A stretch of 64,000 nucleotides of DNA from Ustilago trichophora (GCA_900323505.1 OOIN01000002.1:1364001-1428000); one strand, 5' to 3'. Numbered from the stretch's first letter, positions 9,463 through 20,647 are shown. Program-made: numbers and translations. The notes: a model not told the origin generated them from the letters alone.

Positions 9463-10428
9463 CTAAGAAGCGGCGGCAGGAGGTACAGGGGGAGCAGCGC
9501 TGTTCTTCCAACCGGACCTCAATCCTGCCATAGCCGCAATGGTGCCGAACAGTCCTACCCAACCTTCTCCGATGAGACCCTGCGTGCAAGACCAATGAAT
9601 GGTCAGAGGCAAGTAACCCAGGTTGACCCAGAGCTCGTTGAGGATTGCTGCTTTGCGATCGTCCAGCTCGTCCCACATTATGCGGGTGATGATTTGCTCC
9701 TGTGTGGCTGAGCCCGACTTTTCGGAGAGCGCTGGTGTGGAAGCGCCTGACGAGGGAAGGTGACCGTTGGGGTTGAGCTGGATCTTGTTGGGTGTAGGGT
9801 GGCCTCGGGAGCGTTCGAGGGCCTTTGCTCGGAGTCGAAGGAGACGGTTGTCTTCGACAAGGTGAAGGAGTTGGAGGCCGACGTAGAGAGCCCAGAAACG
9901 GGAGCCCCAGAGCCAGAATGCGTTCTGGATAGCAGCAGAGACAGGAAGGATACCGTGGCTGCCCAGGTAAGCAACTGCCTCCATGGGACAGTAGGCCAAC
10001 ATCGACCAACCCTGAATTCGTTCAATGTTGTGCAACAGTCGGGTAGGGGGAGGCGAGCGTTCGAGACCGATCATCCACTTGAAGATGGGCAAGATACCCC
10101 AGATACGGTACAACACCCTGGCGTCACTGATGAGTGCGCTGAGCTTCTGAATCCGTTGCGCTGCGGACGAGGACTTGGTGGAACGGATGCCGAGCATACG
10201 CAGCCGCAATGCATACTGAAGATTGAGCAGCACAATGACCAGCTTGGACGAGTATTGAGTCAGCATGAGACACTTGTCCGTACCAGACCATGTGGAGAGG
10301 TAGCGGATCATGTGATCGAGACGCGGCGAAGGCTCGACATTGGAGAAGCAGCCGAGGATCTTGTCTGTGGGGTTGGGGGTGCGAGAGGGTCTCCTCATGG
10401 TCGAAGCTGCTGGTGCTGGTTTCGACAT
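9463..10428 (-). CDS. PEX11-family peroxisome proliferation protein
   Basis: Protein of 321 residues with Pex11 features. An N-terminal amphipathic stretch (DHMIRYLSTWSGTDKCLMLTQYSSKLV) corresponds to the membrane-remodelling helix of the family. It is followed by LQYALRLRMLGIRS, a region of RIQKLSALISDARVLYRIWG type, and hydrophobic segments in the middle and at the C-terminus. Pex11 proteins sit in the peroxisomal membrane and promote elongation and division of peroxisomes. The start is the ATG at 10428 (MSKPAPAAS); the frame extends to 10590 only from a GTG. A Gly-rich hydrophobic segment near the end (LFGTIAAMAGLRSG) is probably a membrane helix, followed by a Pro/Ala tail. Fungi often have several Pex11 paralogues (Pex11, Pex11C, Pex25-like); which one this is cannot be decided here. 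Confidence 0.85.
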   Translation of the reverse strand: MSKPAPAASTMRRPSRTPNPTDKILGCFSNVEPSPRLDHMIRYLSTWSGTDKCLMLTQYSSKLVIVLLNLQYALRLRMLGIRSTKSSSAAQRIQKLSALISDARVLYRIWGILPIFKWMIGLERSPPPTRLLHNIERIQGWSMLAYCPMEAVAYLGSHGILPVSAAIQNAFWLWGSRFWALYVGLQLLHLVEDNRLLRLRAKALERSRGHPTPNKIQLNPNGHLPSSGASTPALSEKSGSATQEQIITRIMWDELDDRKAAILNELWVNLGYLPLTIHWSCTQGLIGEGWVGLFGTIAAMAGLRSGWKNSAAPPVPPAAAS

Positions 10429-11346
10429 TGTAGTGGCCGAGTGAAGTGTTGCCAAGGTAAAAGATGACGTTGTGTTTGTAGATGTACGAGCTGGCGTTGA
10501 ACTATTGTCCGTTCGTGGAAGAAGGCTGCGGTCTTCAGCGTGGTTGATCGTCTTCACAAAGAGAGGGTTGGACGAGACCTTGGTAAGCACGTGATCTTTG
10601 TTGAGAGCTTGAAGATGGAGTTGATCTTGAGCAACTATGTGCGAGTCTTGAATGCTGGATGCGAGTAGTGAGTGGGAAGAAGAAGGTGTTGGTGTTTGTG
10701 AAACGCAGAATCAACCTCATTTCTCAATTGAGCTAGGCCGAAGACCTCCGGTTCAACTGCTCGGCCCGCATTCTTTTTCTGTCATGGGTGTGTGTGTGCG
10801 TTGTGTTTGTAACCGATCTAGCCGGCGCTTTCTTTTCTGCTCAAGGAGACCCGACTTCGCGCTGTGCTGTGATTTACCCCAAAAGTACAATTTTCAACCT
10901 GACCCCACAGCTGCACGCTCTTCTACCGCACGCTGCATTCGCTCTTTTCGAAAAGACGTTCCACACGCGTAACGCTGCAAGAGAGCAAAGACCCTGCCCT
11001 TCAGCTCACTGCTCGGAGTGAGGAGCGTGAAAGAGGGGCAGAGCGCAGAACTGGGCAGATCGCCCGATGCGATTTTGCGGTTCGTGACAGATTGGGTGGA
11101 TTGCACTTATCATCGTCAGACTCTTGTTCAAGCCTCTTCAACGGTTTCTAACGAATCGTAGTCGACAAAAGATGAAGACGAAGAAAATTATGTATTGATA
11201 CATGGGGCTAAAAATGTAAACTGAGAGAAGCTGTGGCGAATGGACCGCGTGGAAAGAGCATGAAAGCCCAAGGTATCGTGGGTGCAGTGACAAAACCTAG
11301 ACAGAACGCCAGATATGGAGGGATTCTAGTCGAAGATATGCGACGC
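10429..11346. other. intergenic region, 0.9 kb
   Basis: Upstream region of the PEX11-family gene and 3' flank of the two-exon orphan gene. It has purine-rich and TGTGTG stretches around 10650-10800. Only short, poorly protein-like frames occur. No RNA gene was seen. Confidence 0.6.
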
Positions 11347-13037
11347 TTAGCCCATGGAATAGATGCGACCACTGTCGAACGCTTGTCTTGGCCCCCTGAG
11401 CTCGTATTGGCCGGAAGAGAATCGGACGCGGGGTGCATAGTGGCCCGGGGTCGTAGGCGGTGATGGCTGCCTGGTGGTTGGAAGGGAGAGACCCTGACGA
11501 ATCTCGTAACGGACCCGAGGTGGATACAATTGCTTTCGAAGACCGCGATGATACGAGGGCAAATGAACGTGGCTCTCATCTGTCACATTGTGATTTTTGT
11601 GCGCCGGTGTTGTCGCAGGCAGGGCATCCTTGATCTCTCTCTGGGCATCCTTGAACTCTCTCTCTCTCTGGGCATCCTTGAACTCTCTCTCTCTCTGGGC
11701 CTCGGATCCTGCCCGAGACGATGCTGATCTTCCTTCGTGGGATGGTGATATGGTTCGAAGTGAGGACGAGGCAGGAGAGGCAGCGGTGATGGATGGTGCA
11801 GAGGACTCTGGGCTCGAATCGGTATCAGACTCGACAGATCTTCGTAGGGCACTGACTGCAGGTGCTGTTTTGAAAGAAGGCCTGTCTGCCTTGGACAGGA
11901 CCGGGCGGCGCAAACGAATGGTGTTGATGGTAAGCTGACTGTCGATGCTTGCTGCAGCAGTGCTCACCACTGCACTTGCACTCAGCTTCTTGATCGCCGA
12001 ACTGATCAATGCCTTGCCCGCCCTAATTGTGGGCGTACGCGCGCGCCTGCGCATCTTGGCATCGTGGTTTCCCTCTTCACTACTGCCGCTCGAGAATGCG
12101 GATGCTAGCGTGGTGTATGAGGCACACGGCGCCAATGTGCCAGGAAGTCGCGCCGGGAAGGGATCTAAAGACCCACAACCAACGTCTTCGTAGTAGTCTG
12201 AACTGGTTGTCCCATGTAGTTCCCGATAAAGAGGAAACGTTCTCCGGCTTGGCGGCGCTAGGTGGTCGGCACTGGCGCTAGCACCTGGCTCAAGTGCTTG
12301 GCGAGCGAAATAGAGGCCAGCTTGAAATTCCCTTGCAGCTTCATTGTCGAGGTCAGGATCAAGGTCGATACTATCCGCCCTCCCGCAGCTACGCGTCGAT
12401 TCCAACGAGGAGCGTTGCGCCTCGTATTCCACGAAAGGATCGTAGCAGTATTGGCTTTGAGGTGATTTTTTCATAATGGTTGCAGGTACTGGAGGAAGGT
12501 CGTGCCTAGGAGGGCGGATGGAGCGCGAAGGGCGAGGTGGGGGCAAGCTGCTGGCCGCCGGTGTCGAAGCTGGTGCGAATGTAACTCTTTTGCTGACGTG
12601 CAGTGGCTCGATAACGGGAAGTAGGTCAAGGGATGCTGGTTTTTCTCCAAAGCCGAAGCTGGGAATGTTGCTGTCTTCAGAGAACGACGACGCGCAAGAG
12701 TAGATGGTATCTTCACTTGTGCGACCAGAGGCATCCTTATCTGTGAAGTTTTGAACCCAAGAACAGTGTCAGAAGATTAGTCTTGACTGCAGCTGAAGGC
12801 ATCACGTTTGTGCTTGTTGTGTTGCTCAAGAAAGGCAAGATCTTCATGATGAGTCTACTCACTTTGTAAGCCGAAGGTTTCGCGACTGCTGCAACTGCTA
12901 CCGCTTGCGTATGATGCTCGACAAAAGGATCCTGACTGTGTTGCGCAGCCAAATCTGACTTGTCTAAACTCTTGTGCATGCTTTTCGAGCGCTGCAAGAG
13001 GCGCTTGAGAGGTACTGAGTTGAGCCTCACGGCTCAT
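11347..13037 (-). CDS. two-exon orphan protein with RVxF (PP1-docking-like) motifs
   Basis: I do not recognise this gene. The long frame 11347-12546 lacks an ATG at its upstream end and is open back to 12740. There an acceptor (TTCACAG) joins it to an exon at 12863-13037 ending in a GTGAGT donor. The joined frame starts at the ATG at 13037 (MSREAQL) and gives 522 residues in phase (175 + 1394 bases). The product is Ser/Ala/Arg-rich and low in hydrophobic residues, so likely disordered. It contains KRVTFAP (residues 109-115), RVRF (496-499) and a QVRF variant in exon 1. These resemble the PP1-docking RVxF motif. It also has DPFVEYE and a 9-residue tandem repeat (AQREREFKD). A PP1-regulator role is a guess from motifs only. 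Confidence 0.7.
11622..11701 (-). repeat. 27-base in-frame tandem repeat
   Basis: Two identical 27-base units (11643-11669 and 11670-11696) are preceded by a shortened 21-base unit (11622-11642), with the first bases of another unit following. On the minus strand each unit encodes AQREREFKD; the short unit encodes AQREIKD. The multiple of three keeps the frame. Confidence 0.9.
12741..12862 (-). other. intron of the two-exon orphan gene
   Basis: This is a 122-base intron with a GTGAGT donor at 12862-12857, CTAAT- and CTGAC-type branch candidates, and a CAG acceptor ending at 12741. Removing it fuses two open frames in phase. The alternative in-phase reading, which keeps the 13030 frame, ends at 12471 and leaves the 1.2-kb downstream frame without a start. 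Confidence 0.7.
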
Positions 13038-16000
13038 GGTGCAACGGAGAGAAAAGATAGCTGAAGAATGGTGCTGAGAAGAGAGAGGTGATGATGGTGA
13101 GGATGAAAGATGGAGTTTTCGGAAGGAAGAGAAGCCGTCTTTGTCAAGACCAGAGCGACCAAACTCATTTGAGCAGAGCAGGCGGAGCTGAAGCAACAGA
13201 TATGAGTCTCAGTCAGCGGGTCTTAGAACTATGCTTTAGACGGTCAGACTATCTGCCAACTGTGAATAAGTTCTGATCTGCAATCTTGTTTCAAGCGGCG
13301 GAATTGACTTTGGGAGGGGACAGTCGGCTAACTACAGTACCACGTACAGGCGACTCACATCTGCAGAGACAGCAACTCCAACGCATGGATCGTGAGACCG
13401 CACGTGAACATATTGTAATCAGCAGGTGATGCAGAACATGCCCAAATTTTGCAGTTGACCGACTGAGGTCCTGTGCCTCAAGCTAGAGTCTTTCCATGCG
13501 TGTCTTTGCATGCCGGACAGATGACTACTTGTACGTCCCAAAAAGCTTTTTAAGCGATAAGGGCGTCTACGCCTTGAAAAGCCGCCTCTGGCGTGAAATC
13601 GCCGCGCCCTTAGCTTCACTTAGCACTGCCTAAAAGTGTCGAGCAGAGCTCGATAATCACGCTGTGGCTGGGAAAGGGGTCTTGAAGGTCAAATTTCACC
13701 AGAGGCGCCCAAGCTGGCTTGCCGAAGCGCCCAAAGACTAGCCTGTGCGAGTTCTCATCAACTCTTCTCGATGGCGGGACCCTCTTTCGATCGAAATTTG
13801 CATGCTTTGCGAATCAATGGCGATTTGAATGCTTGGTGCATTGTTCGAAGAAATGAAAAGAGTCGAGGCATGGACTCGCCAAGATGTTATGAGACAAGCA
13901 CCGGCGACATCTGATCTGACCCCATAGCTAGACGCTTGGGGGACGGTGAGGTGGGATGAAGCGACAAACGGGTCGCGAACCAATTTGTATGACAATGCAT
14001 AGCGAGATCTCTGTTGCGTTCCTTTGAAAAGACAATCGAACGCGACGAGACAAGCGCATCTGCATGACAAGATCGACAGCCACCTTGCGTAGTAAGCGAC
14101 AGCCGACTCGACCACTGTATAACTGGACGTTGGACGACAGAACTACCGCGATTGACATCCATCGCTGCAAACGAGCTTGTAGGAAGCTCCGGGCTCATGC
14201 AGGGTGCTGTCCGTGCTCTGTGCAGATCGCTGCAATCTCGGTACGGGTCACTCTGACCCCGATGGAGCTCACCATCTTCATAACGGCAAGGGCCTCCGGC
14301 TCGCAGCTGGCTCGAGACTGTAGCACAGCAACGGGCCTCTAAAGGGGGGATCCGTCGATGTTGGCCTTTCGCGAAGGCTTGCAACTGATGAAGGCAGCGA
14401 CTCAACCGCAGGTGACTGTGCGATAAGACGAGTAGGTTGGCGGTGGTCGGACACACTCTGTCGCTGTAACCTGGTCGACTCAGCCTTGTGTCAGAGGAAA
14501 TCCGCTCATGAGACGAGGCAACGTCAACCGGAGAGAAAGTGATACCATCAAGACCACCTTGTCTTGCGCATGGATTCTGGACTCGCGAGCCTGCTCAAGG
14601 TTGAGTCAGAGCATGAAACTCAGCTGTCAAAAAGAATAAAATTGAAAAAAGGGCAGAAAGCGCGTGGTGCAGCCAAGGAAAACCGAGACTTCGAGGCGTA
14701 ACAGCCTCGCGTGTCAATGCGTTTACTGCCCGAAGCAATCATCACCATTTTGCTGGAAAAAGCTCGACTCTAACTTTTCGTGAAAGGTCTTCTAGTGTTT
14801 GTTGGTCTCTCATCCAACGTACCCTGCATAGAGAGACTCAGATCTGAAAAGGAAGAAAGAAGACGGGGCAGGCGCTTCTTTTCATTTGTGGCGCTGCCGA
14901 AGAACATTCGCGAGTGGAATGCAATTTGGCGTCGTACTTTATGCGGGCAATACTCCGAGACATGGCGGAATCCATTTTCCGATATGTTTGTTATACGATC
15001 CCGAACCCAATTCTGAGACATTGCTTCCGAGAATGGTTTCCGACACCTTGATCTTGAAAGACGAGATCGTCATATCGGGTGATTCTCGTCTCGGCCCTTG
15101 ATGGTGTCTTTGGCACTTTGCATATATCGCAGCTTCATCATATTGATATCGATCATCCTAGCAAGATGGCCGATGAAAGAGTAAGCCCACAAAAGGATTG
15201 CCGACGAAGGTAAGCGACAGTTTTCGCAATCTATAGCTCGGAACCATCCAAACTGCGCCAATCCGCCCCAAACGTCTGGACGCGTCGCGCGACGAGCTTA
15301 GTTGTTTTGGGGGACTGTTGTATGCGATATGTGATTTCAGAGAGAGAGAGTGTGTGTTTTTTTGTGTGTATGTGTGTGTGTGGAAAGAAGGAGGAGAGGG
15401 GCTCTTTGGAAAGAGTTTCCGCCAGTTAAGTTTTGTTACGCCAACCTGCATTCATCACCAAACTACTGTATGTACAATTCATGCATCATGCTTCGTTGCG
15501 TCGTGGCCAAGAGAGATGCTCTCAGGTGGGAGGCAGCATCCCGAATCCCACCCGCTGATTCCACCATCTTGCAAAACTAACATACAAGGAATCAAACAAT
15601 CTGCCTAGCAACGAATAGAAGGTCTTTCAATGCTTTGCTACCTCGACAACTCTTTCTTACTCTCAAACGCATTGGATTTAGGTCGGCGTTGTTATTGTCT
15701 CGTGTGGCAGAGCAGAGCCTCCTTGTTGTGCGGCAATGGACCCCAAATTCCCAGATTCCGGCTTCGCATCAACACCGTAACTAGACCCGTTCAATCTGTT
15801 GTTCAAGTACCGTGATCGTCATGGAAAACGCCTTGAGGCCGAATACAAGAGTACACGGCAGCAGAATCGATCCGACAGCTTGAGCCAAGTGACTAAGCTT
15901 CAAACCACAAGTGCCGCCTCTCCCTGACCCCTTTTCTTTGAGGCACAACAACGCAACACCACCCATCGATGGTCGGCACCGGAAGAAAGGAGAAAGCCTC

Positions 16001-17174
16001 TTCTGGTACTTGCTCCACAATGCGCAAAAAGAGGTCCAAGCGCCGTGCTAAATTGAGCTACGTTCTTTACTGGGCATGCAGAAGCCCCATCGCTGTGCAA
16101 CCAAATTCTCCCATCTGCTCTGGTGGGCGCAGCGGTGTGATCAAACAGCCACAATAGACCCTAGTCTTGGCCCTTTCTTGAGTCAACGAAACCTTCCGTC
16201 ATCGTGTCTTCTTGTATCGCTTGACGACGCAGGATCTAGCAGATTGGCGTCGCAACGCCGGTAACGCAGATACTGTAGCTTGCAGCCGCTTCTCAATCAG
16301 TGTGGTGCTGCCAAGAAGAGCTTCTCCTGCTAGTCGCCCAGCACAACATGCCCCTGTCGCGTTGCTCTCCCGACCTCGAAGCGCAAGCAACCTCTCACTT
16401 GCATCTGACTGGGACTAGTTCAGAATAGGTGTCGACGATCGCAGTAGCTCGTTGAAAGAAACAACCTTGTTGCATGAACTCCATCTTTTGACCGACGCTG
16501 TCTTGTTTCTTGCAATCGCCTCGCACAATCAGATACAGTACAGCGGCGTACACCGACAACGAGCGCAGCTTCATTTTCCAATCCTCGTCAAAACTTTCCC
16601 ATCAATTGAGTGGGACAACAACACCGACCGACACTGCAACAAAAGCGCTTCAAACGTGGGTTGGTCGACTCGAGACAGTCCTCCTCATCAAGGAAACAAT
16701 CGAGCGATCGGGATCATGTTGGCCGACGATTCCGCAGTACCTCATATCCTAGCTTTTCTGGTGCTCGCCTGACAAGTTGCCACGATCCAGTATATCTCTC
16801 CCACCTCATTTGGTTCAACGTGTCTGAAATCTGCACTCTGCTTTGGTTGCTTCGCCGATCGACCTACTCGGTCTTCGCTTGACAGTAGCTACGGGCGCCC
16901 GTTGCACATCTCCGCTCTTCCCTGCAACACATTCACGACACTTCCATGCTCCCATTGTCTGCGGAATGATTAGGCACCATCCTCGAATCCAAGAGCCGTC
17001 GATGGCTTGCTCGATATCATTCTTCTAACGATCCAACCTCGTCATACCGAAACCAGCAAGACACCCTCCCTGTTCTCCCGCTCTTCACGCCTTTCCTGCT
17101 CTCCCGCCCTGTACGCTCCTCCTCTGTAGTAAGACACTCTGGAGAAGAGACTCGAGCGGGAGCTACATATCAGC
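13038..17174. other. gene-poor divergent intergenic region, 4.1 kb
   Basis: No supportable protein gene was found on either strand. All frames are short, overlap on both strands and look non-coding. Visible features are TACAGTA/TACTGTA elements (13333, 16272, 16535), a (TG)-rich tract (15350-15382), and a pyrimidine-rich stretch just before the plus-strand gene (17060-17130). It separates two divergent orphan genes and could hold long regulatory regions, 5' leaders or unrecognised non-coding RNAs. Confidence 0.6.
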
Positions 17175-20100
17175 ATGGGCTCTCTGCTGGAGGATTGGAC
17201 TGCCTCTCTGTCCTTTGCCACCTCCATCGATACAGTTAGTGCTGAAGACCGGACCGACTCCGAAGTTGTAACACCACAGGCGTCATCCTTCCCATCACCA
17301 CCTCCACGTCAGCAGCTCTCGTCTCAGGCAGCGCCGATCGACGTCGGAAAGCCTTGCAGTGCCTCTTCTGCTAGTGATCTTGCTCTGCCTTTTCCAAGAC
17401 CGCTCTATCTTTCCTTGGATCACAATGATTCTCTCGCAAAGTCACAATCCGCTGCCAAAGATCACAGTGAGGTTCATGACCGCCTCAAGGGACGTCAAGT
17501 CCGACACAAAAGGCATTTCGGAGGCGCCGAAGAATGGACCATCGAGCCTCTAGAGCAGCTCAAGCCGCCCAGCGAGAAATCTCTCATTGGCCAGTTGGCA
17601 GGCGATGAAGACCAAAATGATTGGCATCGGAAGACTCCGCCCACAACCCACCAGTCCATCACTATGCCACCTCGATCAGAGCGGCGCAAGCAGTCTTCGT
17701 GGCAACGACCGCATATCAGCCCAGGTCTTCCCACATCTTACCATCACGATCTGCATCGGGCTCAGTCCGCCTCTCCATCTGCCTCGTCCAAGCCTTTACC
17801 TCCTCTCCCACACGCCCTCCGTACCGACAGCACAGCCTCTTTACCACATCCCTCTCCAGCCATTCGACGCTCCTCAATCAGCAGAACCGAAGGCATAGAC
17901 CATCATCGATCGCTCCCCGTCTTGACTCCTAGTCCTGCCCTACACTTTGAGGTTCTCAAAGATCAGACTTGGCCTCGACACTTGGTAGGCTCCTTGAGTC
18001 CTTCGTCTTCCAAGCCTCCATCCATCGCCAGCATCCACACCGATTCGCGTAACAACTCGCTACGCAGGGCATCTTCCACTGAGCGCAGCTACAATCACAG
18101 TCGCAACCCGAGCCTCACGTTCAGCGCTCAAACGCATCCCACATCCACCGAGGGATCCCGACCCGCTTCAGCTCAGAGCATAGAGCCGCCGGGTTTGTCA
18201 ACAGGCGGCGATCTAGGAATGCGATTTGGAATCCGACGAGACAATCGCGATAAGATCAGGTTTGACACCAATCCGGCCTCGAATCAGGCTTCACCGCGTC
18301 TTCCTACGTCTCGATCTCAGCCCATCCTGTTAACACCACCACCTCCGACAGAGCAATCAGCTCCTCAAGAGCGGCCATTAGAGCGAGGCAGGGCTCGGCC
18401 TTTGGGTCAAGCTGTCCGAACATCGCTGGTTACCACTGATCTCGTGTATGGCCCACGTTACCTTGAGCCGTACAACAGCTGCGAGGCCATTATGCTTCCA
18501 CGGCCTCGTCTGAGATCACGCAGCTTGGGCACTGCACCTGCCATTGTAGTCGAGAGAGTCCATGCTGCTCCAGAACGATTCTGGCAGCGCGAAACGGGAG
18601 ATAATGGGACTGTCCGGGTTCAATTAGCGCCCAGGTCGAGCGTTGTACCCTCGCCATATGGACGAGGAGGTCGCACCCGGGCTCAGAGCGAGGTTGCGCA
18701 GCCTTTCAGTCCTTTGATCAAGGATCCTCGACTGGTGCTGCATGAACACATCCCACCTCCGCTACCTCCCAAAGATTCACCGCTCCCTTCGTCTGGTCTG
18801 TTGCCTTCAAAACCTCTTCCTCCGACGCCATCACCGATTGCATCGCCTTTCGACAACACAGGTCGTGAAAGTGCCGACTCTCTCGAGCATTTGGAAGCAC
18901 CGGAACTCTTGGAACGCAATCGCGAGATCGACCGAGATCGAGAGGCTTGGAGAGAAGAGCACAGGGCCAGCCTGGGCGCTAATGCGGTGCCGCTCCGCGA
19001 CCGACTCAGTCCTTGTCTCAGAGATCCATCCGATAACGGTACTGTGGGATCTCTCGGCAGAAGGCGGAATGAGGGCGCATTTTCCGACAGTGGCCATGAC
19101 TCTTACACGAACCCCATCAAAGTGCACCGCCTCTGGAATGAAGACGGCTCGGAGCAAACTTTCCTGGTAGTGCATCGACAGCACAGGCATCCGTACAGCA
19201 ACAGAAACAGGTCGGTCAGCAGTCCCGACCTCCGGGGCGCCGCTGCCGTCAGTGCACAACGTCCCCCCTTTGTTCAGAATCTGGCATCGCGCCTGTCTGG
19301 TCTGGCAAGCAAGAGTCGCGGCCGAGTAACTTCCACCGAAGCCTCGAAGACCCAAGGGCGTCAGTCTGCATTGCAGACCACGTCAGGATCCAAGCCCGAC
19401 CCAAGGACACCACCACATTCGGCGCCACATCTGGAGCGTCCCTTTGGGAGAGAACGTAGACTCGTTTCAGACGAGACGGTTATCATAGGCAAGTTCCCTG
19501 AGCCCGTCGAGCGCAGTCACGGGGTCGCAGTTAACCCTGAAGCGCAAATGGACGACATCACGAATGGTGCATCGATCCAAAGCGCTCAACGTGTGCCGAT
19601 ATCGCGATACAGACCCGCCGGCACCCGAGACGAGATCAAAGCTCAGCTCGGGGACCAGACGAAACAGTATACCCGACAACGAACCAAGTCTCATCGCGGA
19701 GGATTTGGAGAGCAGGAGACCGGTAGAGATCGCCTGTCATGGATCGATCCTGGCTCGAACACGGTCATGCAGGGAGACTTGATCATTCCCAGCAGTGTGC
19801 GCACAAGGACCCGGTCGGATGCAAGGCGAAGGGAAGCAATGGAGTCTCAACTGCCTTGGTCAGCAGCAGGCGAGACACAGGCGGACCGACTCGCGCGACC
19901 GTCAGATCTTCCATCAAGCGTCTCCATGAGCTGCAGCGACTCGAACTGCTCTTGTCAATCGGGAGAACAACATACTCCTTCTACTGCGCCAGCCACGCGC
20001 GATAATCCCATCGACAAGAATGCTACCACCCAGCAGCTTGAAAGCGGAGCTTGTACAAAAGCAGCTCCTACGACGGGAGTTTCGCTGGCTGGAAGCGAGT

Positions 20101-20246
20101 TTGCACATCAGATGGAGCACCTGGCCACCCGTGATTCGAGCATCTCCAGTGAGACTCACCATGATCTAGCGGTATGGGACGCCAGCTCTGTCAACCTCGA
20201 TGACCTCTTCTTTCGACCTCCGCCGCAGAGGATGCCTTCGACATGA
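17175..20246 (+). CDS. large Ser/Pro/Arg-rich orphan protein with SH3-ligand motifs
   Basis: Protein of 1023 residues, not recognised. It is rich in Ser, Pro, Arg and His, with no membrane segment and little predicted globular structure. Several proline motifs fit class-type SH3 ligands: KPLPPLP, PPPLPPKDSPLP (from residue 527) and KPLPPTPSP. Near residues ~640-680 there is a better-ordered stretch (KVHRLWNEDGSEQTFLVVHRQ). The N-terminus (MGSLLEDWTASLSFATS) and the C-terminus (VWDASSVNLDDLFFRPPP) look like short conserved motifs flanking disorder. The start is the first ATG after a pyrimidine-rich leader. An SH3-binding scaffold of the cortex or cytoskeleton is possible but unproven. Confidence 0.7.
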   Translation: MGSLLEDWTASLSFATSIDTVSAEDRTDSEVVTPQASSFPSPPPRQQLSSQAAPIDVGKPCSASSASDLALPFPRPLYLSLDHNDSLAKSQSAAKDHSEVHDRLKGRQVRHKRHFGGAEEWTIEPLEQLKPPSEKSLIGQLAGDEDQNDWHRKTPPTTHQSITMPPRSERRKQSSWQRPHISPGLPTSYHHDLHRAQSASPSASSKPLPPLPHALRTDSTASLPHPSPAIRRSSISRTEGIDHHRSLPVLTPSPALHFEVLKDQTWPRHLVGSLSPSSSKPPSIASIHTDSRNNSLRRASSTERSYNHSRNPSLTFSAQTHPTSTEGSRPASAQSIEPPGLSTGGDLGMRFGIRRDNRDKIRFDTNPASNQASPRLPTSRSQPILLTPPPPTEQSAPQERPLERGRARPLGQAVRTSLVTTDLVYGPRYLEPYNSCEAIMLPRPRLRSRSLGTAPAIVVERVHAAPERFWQRETGDNGTVRVQLAPRSSVVPSPYGRGGRTRAQSEVAQPFSPLIKDPRLVLHEHIPPPLPPKDSPLPSSGLLPSKPLPPTPSPIASPFDNTGRESADSLEHLEAPELLERNREIDRDREAWREEHRASLGANAVPLRDRLSPCLRDPSDNGTVGSLGRRRNEGAFSDSGHDSYTNPIKVHRLWNEDGSEQTFLVVHRQHRHPYSNRNRSVSSPDLRGAAAVSAQRPPFVQNLASRLSGLASKSRGRVTSTEASKTQGRQSALQTTSGSKPDPRTPPHSAPHLERPFGRERRLVSDETVIIGKFPEPVERSHGVAVNPEAQMDDITNGASIQSAQRVPISRYRPAGTRDEIKAQLGDQTKQYTRQRTKSHRGGFGEQETGRDRLSWIDPGSNTVMQGDLIIPSSVRTRTRSDARRREAMESQLPWSAAGETQADRLARPSDLPSSVSMSCSDSNCSCQSGEQHTPSTAPATRDNPIDKNATTQQLESGACTKAAPTTGVSLAGSEFAHQMEHLATRDSSISSETHHDLAVWDASSVNLDDLFFRPPPQRMPST

Positions 20247-20474
20247 GCTTCATGTCTGATTCTGTTTTGGTTCGCATGAATCCATACCTGTTATTGTGTA
20301 GGCATTGTTGCATTGGCTGTTTGGACTCTTGAGTGATTCGTGCTGTGGAGAGTGAGTGGTGTAGTAAAGCAGAAGAGGCAGAAGAAACAAGAACATGTGC
20401 TGCGTTCAAATTCTCGGAAATCGGCCTAGCGGCGTGGGTTGCATTTACAGTAGCGCGTTTGGCGTTTTTGGACC

Positions 20475-20539
<65 letters not shown>

Positions 20540-20647
20540 AGCAACCTGAGCTCGAAGTTGCGGAGTTGTCATCGCAACACGACATCATCATTACCTTTGC
20601 ACTACCCTCCCCTGATCTACCATCTCTCTTGATCCGGCTGTTTAAAG
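20247..20647. promoter_or_regulatory. SPP1 upstream region with (GA)30
   Basis: This 400-base interval holds the 3' flank of the preceding gene and the promoter of the Spp1 gene. Its main feature is a perfect (GA)30 tract whose end lies 111 bases before the Spp1 ATG. A pyrimidine-rich leader (CCTCCCCTGATCTACC) follows. A TTACAGTAG element lies at 20445. Confidence 0.65.
20477..20536. repeat. (GA)30 microsatellite
   Basis: Sixty bases of perfect GA dinucleotide repeat in the promoter region of the Spp1 gene. It reads as CT on the minus strand. Confidence 0.97.

Noticed and set aside
12737..13030. Alternative first exon frame (MRLNSVPLKR) for the two-exon orphan
   Set aside because: Spliced in phase it runs to a stop at 12471 in a frame that does not continue into the long downstream frame. 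The 13037 ATG frame does continue. The shared DPFVE words keep some doubt.
13887..14456. Minus-strand frame of 189 codons in the gene-poor region
   Set aside because: Composition is unlike the real genes here, with overlapping frames on both strands and no recognisable motif.
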